Assembly (NCBI GenBank): GCA_045635745.1
Contig: JAZTWG010000066.1
Coordinates: 1-16,051, forward strand
Reading direction: 5' to 3'
From: SIG78 sp045635745
GTDB taxonomy: Bacteria; Verrucomicrobiota; Lentisphaeria; Victivallales; Victivallaceae
DNA length: 16,051 nucleotides
This document shows positions 14,229 through 16,051 of the stretch, in pieces; the stretch's first letter is position 1, and the number at the start of each line of letters is the position of its first letter. The position numbers and the translations under genes were made by a program. The notes beneath the pieces were generated by a model. It was given only the letters and a program-made list of their open reading frames with translations. It was not told the DNA's origin and ran no database searches.

Positions 14229-15938
14229 ATGAATCAAATGTTGCACTCTTTTACCGGATTGTATCAAGTTTCTGAAACACTGACCTTTGAACTGCGTCCG
14301 GTCCGTAAAACAGAAGAAAATCTTCAAAAATCCGGTCTTTTGGAACAGGATCTCAAACGGGCAGAAGATTATCCTGAAGTGAAAAAATTTCTTGATGACC
14401 AGCATAAGCAGTTTCTTGAAAAAGTTCTTTTGGGAATTGATGATATCAATTGGCAACCTTTGGCTCAACAAATAGCAGAATTTCAAAACAATCAAGAAGC
14501 AAAAACTGATTTGGAAAAACTGCAAAGCAATATTCGCAAAAGTATTGTCGATAAATTTTCCAAAGATGAATTATATCCTTTGCTGGTTAAGGAAGCAACA
14601 CCAAGTAAATTATTCAAATCGCTGCTTGAAAAATCTGCAGAAACAGCTGACGAAATTAAAACTTTTACCCGTTTTGCTTGTTATTTCAAAGGTTTTCAGG
14701 AGAACCGCAAAAATATCTATTCTGCAGACGCTCAGCAAACTGCCGCTGCTTATCGTGCGGTTAATGAAAATTTCTCCAAATTTTTTAATTCAGTTAATAT
14801 ATTTTCTGAAATCAGCAGCAAATATCCTGATTTGCTGGCTGATATCCGGACGCGCACCGCAGTTTTGTTGAACGGCAGCAATGTTGAAGAACTTTTCAAG
14901 ATCGAATCATATAATAAATTTCTGGCACAATCCGGTATTGATTTTATCAATAATGTTATCGGCGAAATCAATTACGCGATCAATCAATATCGCCAGCAGC
15001 ATAAAGAAATCAAATCCAAACAGTTGCCTTTTATGCCGGTATTGTTCAAACAGATTTTAAGTGATCGTGCAAAAACCTTTGCAATCAAAGCCTTTGCAGA
15101 TGATTCTGAATTATGTCAGGCATTGAAAGATTTTTCCGACTGCACCAAAACAATAGAAATATTTGGCGAAAGTGTTGACTTGTTTTCTTCGTTGCAGAAC
15201 ATTTTAGCGCATATCAATAGTAACGATGAACTTTTTGTCAACGCCAAATATTTGGAAAAAATTTCCGGTAAAACTGTTGGACAGTGGAATAGATTCAATG
15301 AAGCTATGGCAGGATATGCTGAAAAAGCTATCCCACGAAAAAACGATCGGGAAAAGTATTGTAAAAAAACTGTTTTTGCTTTTAGTGATATAATGGCGTG
15401 GCAAATTGACAAGATTTGCGATGATGGCAGCCGGAAGAATGTTGATTTTACTGAATTCTGGCATGGAACATATGCCCAACAGCTCTTTGATGCTGAAAAA
15501 TTGCTCTATCCGCAATTTATTCAGGTAATATCGCAAACTTCCGATATGCCGCTGCGAGAAAACGAAGATTCGGTAAAAGCTATTAAAGATTATTTGGATG
15601 CGGTTCAGGAAATTTATCATTTGCTGAATTCTTTAATCGTTGATCCCGAGTATGGTGGAGATCAGAATTTACAAAGTGTTTTTGTGACATTCCATAATAA
15701 GCTTGAGCAGATAATTTCTATTTACAACCAAACCCGAAACTATATCACCAAAAAAGCAACCGATATTTCCAAGATCAAATTGATGTTCAATAATCCGATT
15801 TTAGCTTCCGGCTGGCCAGATGTTCAAGCTAATTCTTGTGTTTTATTCAGAAGTGAGTCTGATTTTTATTTAGGTGTATTGTCTGATAAACATCGTACTT
15901 GTTTGAATAAAATTCACAGAAATCCCATAATTTTGTAA
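14229..15938 (+). CDS. cas12a: N-terminal half of Cas12a (type V-A CRISPR effector), truncated, probably inactive
   Basis: 569 residues from ATG 14229 (GGGGAGA 6 nt upstream; the ATG at 14214 overlaps that site). Cas12a is a crRNA-guided DNA nuclease of about 1,200-1,350 residues. Seen here: WED-I (SFTGLYQVSETLTFEL, 7-22), REC1 with YFKGFQENRKNIYS (152-165) and LFKQILSDR (272-280), REC2 to about 500, and the start of WED-II (YNQTRNYITKK at 499, KIKLMFNNPILASGW, FYLGVLSDKH to about 555). The last 14 residues are unrelated and a TAA follows, inside the window. Absent: rest of WED, PAM-interacting domain, crRNA-processing site, RuvC, bridge helix and Nuc. E16 and T19 stand where AsCas12a has K15 and R18. 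No other frame resumes the homology. AT-richer than the glycosidases. No cas1, cas2, cas4 or array is seen. Confidence 0.92.
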   Translation: MNQMLHSFTGLYQVSETLTFELRPVRKTEENLQKSGLLEQDLKRAEDYPEVKKFLDDQHKQFLEKVLLGIDDINWQPLAQQIAEFQNNQEAKTDLEKLQSNIRKSIVDKFSKDELYPLLVKEATPSKLFKSLLEKSAETADEIKTFTRFACYFKGFQENRKNIYSADAQQTAAAYRAVNENFSKFFNSVNIFSEISSKYPDLLADIRTRTAVLLNGSNVEELFKIESYNKFLAQSGIDFINNVIGEINYAINQYRQQHKEIKSKQLPFMPVLFKQILSDRAKTFAIKAFADDSELCQALKDFSDCTKTIEIFGESVDLFSSLQNILAHINSNDELFVNAKYLEKISGKTVGQWNRFNEAMAGYAEKAIPRKNDREKYCKKTVFAFSDIMAWQIDKICDDGSRKNVDFTEFWHGTYAQQLFDAEKLLYPQFIQVISQTSDMPLRENEDSVKAIKDYLDAVQEIYHLLNSLIVDPEYGGDQNLQSVFVTFHNKLEQIISIYNQTRNYITKKATDISKIKLMFNNPILASGWPDVQANSCVLFRSESDFYLGVLSDKHRTCLNKIHRNPIIL

Positions 15939-15949
15939 AAATGGTGTTT

Positions 15950-16005
15950 TTTGACATAGTTTGAGCTTGGTATTTCTTGAAAAAAGCTCCCCCCCTTTTG
16001 TCAAA
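15950..16005. repeat. Nested inverted repeats just after the Cas12a break
   Basis: Outer arms TTTGACA (15950-15956) and TGTCAAA (15999-16005); inner arms GAGCTT (15963-15968) and AAGCTC (15984-15989), with a run of seven Cs beside the inner right arm. A further CAAATG/CATTTG pair lies at 16022-16051. No gene is seen in 15939-16051. Could be a mobile-element end, a 3' structure, or part of a promoter (TTGACA at 15951). Confidence 0.5.
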
Positions 16006-16051
16006 TCCTTGTTTTTGAGTTCAAATGTATTCAAAAATAAAATTCCATTTG

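Overview
The window reads as chromosome of a carbohydrate-degrading Lentisphaerota-type bacterium (Victivallales-like; Planctomycetota or Kiritimatiellota are less likely). This is inferred from two type IV prepilin-like proteins with an FTLIELLVVIAIIAILxAMLLPALSAAR leader, one ending in an H-X9-DG motif, sitting among glycosidases, from an AraC-family regulator of glycan use, and from moderate G+C that falls visibly to the right of about 12.8 kb. No rRNA, tRNA or CRISPR array was seen.

Left part (1-4630) looks like a small rhamnoside regulon: a prepilin-like secreted protein (121-963, minus), an AraC/RhaS-like regulator (1262-2101, minus) and a GH78 alpha-L-rhamnosidase (2355-4559, plus). 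The promoters of the prepilin gene and the rhamnosidase carry the same composite element in opposite orientations: an identical 18-mer, exactly 17 nt, GTACTAT, exactly 20 nt, then a -10 box. The geometry (inverted half-sites about 17 bp apart, the proximal one against -35) recalls E. coli RhaS/RhaR sites. The regulator between them is the obvious candidate to bind both.

Middle part (4631-6806) holds a two-gene minus-strand operon of a glycerophosphodiester phosphodiesterase-like protein and a PhnP/RNase Z-like metallo-beta-lactamase-fold hydrolase, then a degraded short-chain dehydrogenase remnant. From 6807 to 12739 are minus-strand glycan genes: an exported multidomain protein (CBM9-like, glycosidase-like barrel, discoidin-like) followed 12 nt later by a second prepilin-like gene, under a good sigma70-type promoter with a LacI-type operator just downstream. 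A clan GH-A glycoside hydrolase follows with its own promoter and a strong terminator. Both prepilin-like genes are thus tied to a glycosidase, one by a shared regulatory site and one by an operon, suggesting the leader-peptide proteins are surface parts of glycan-use loci.

Right part (12740-16051) is a graveyard and acquisition zone: a frameshifted small gene, a two-gene unit with an in-frame stop and a deleted nucleotidyltransferase, a zinc-ribbon membrane protein, and the N-terminal half of Cas12a. The Cas12a reading frame matches the family through WED-I, REC1, REC2 and the beginning of WED-II (about residue 556), then runs into unrelated sequence and stops 113 nt before the window end. 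The PAM-interacting region, crRNA-processing site, RuvC and Nuc are all absent here. The non-coding sequence after the break contains nested inverted repeats, which could be a mobile-element end.
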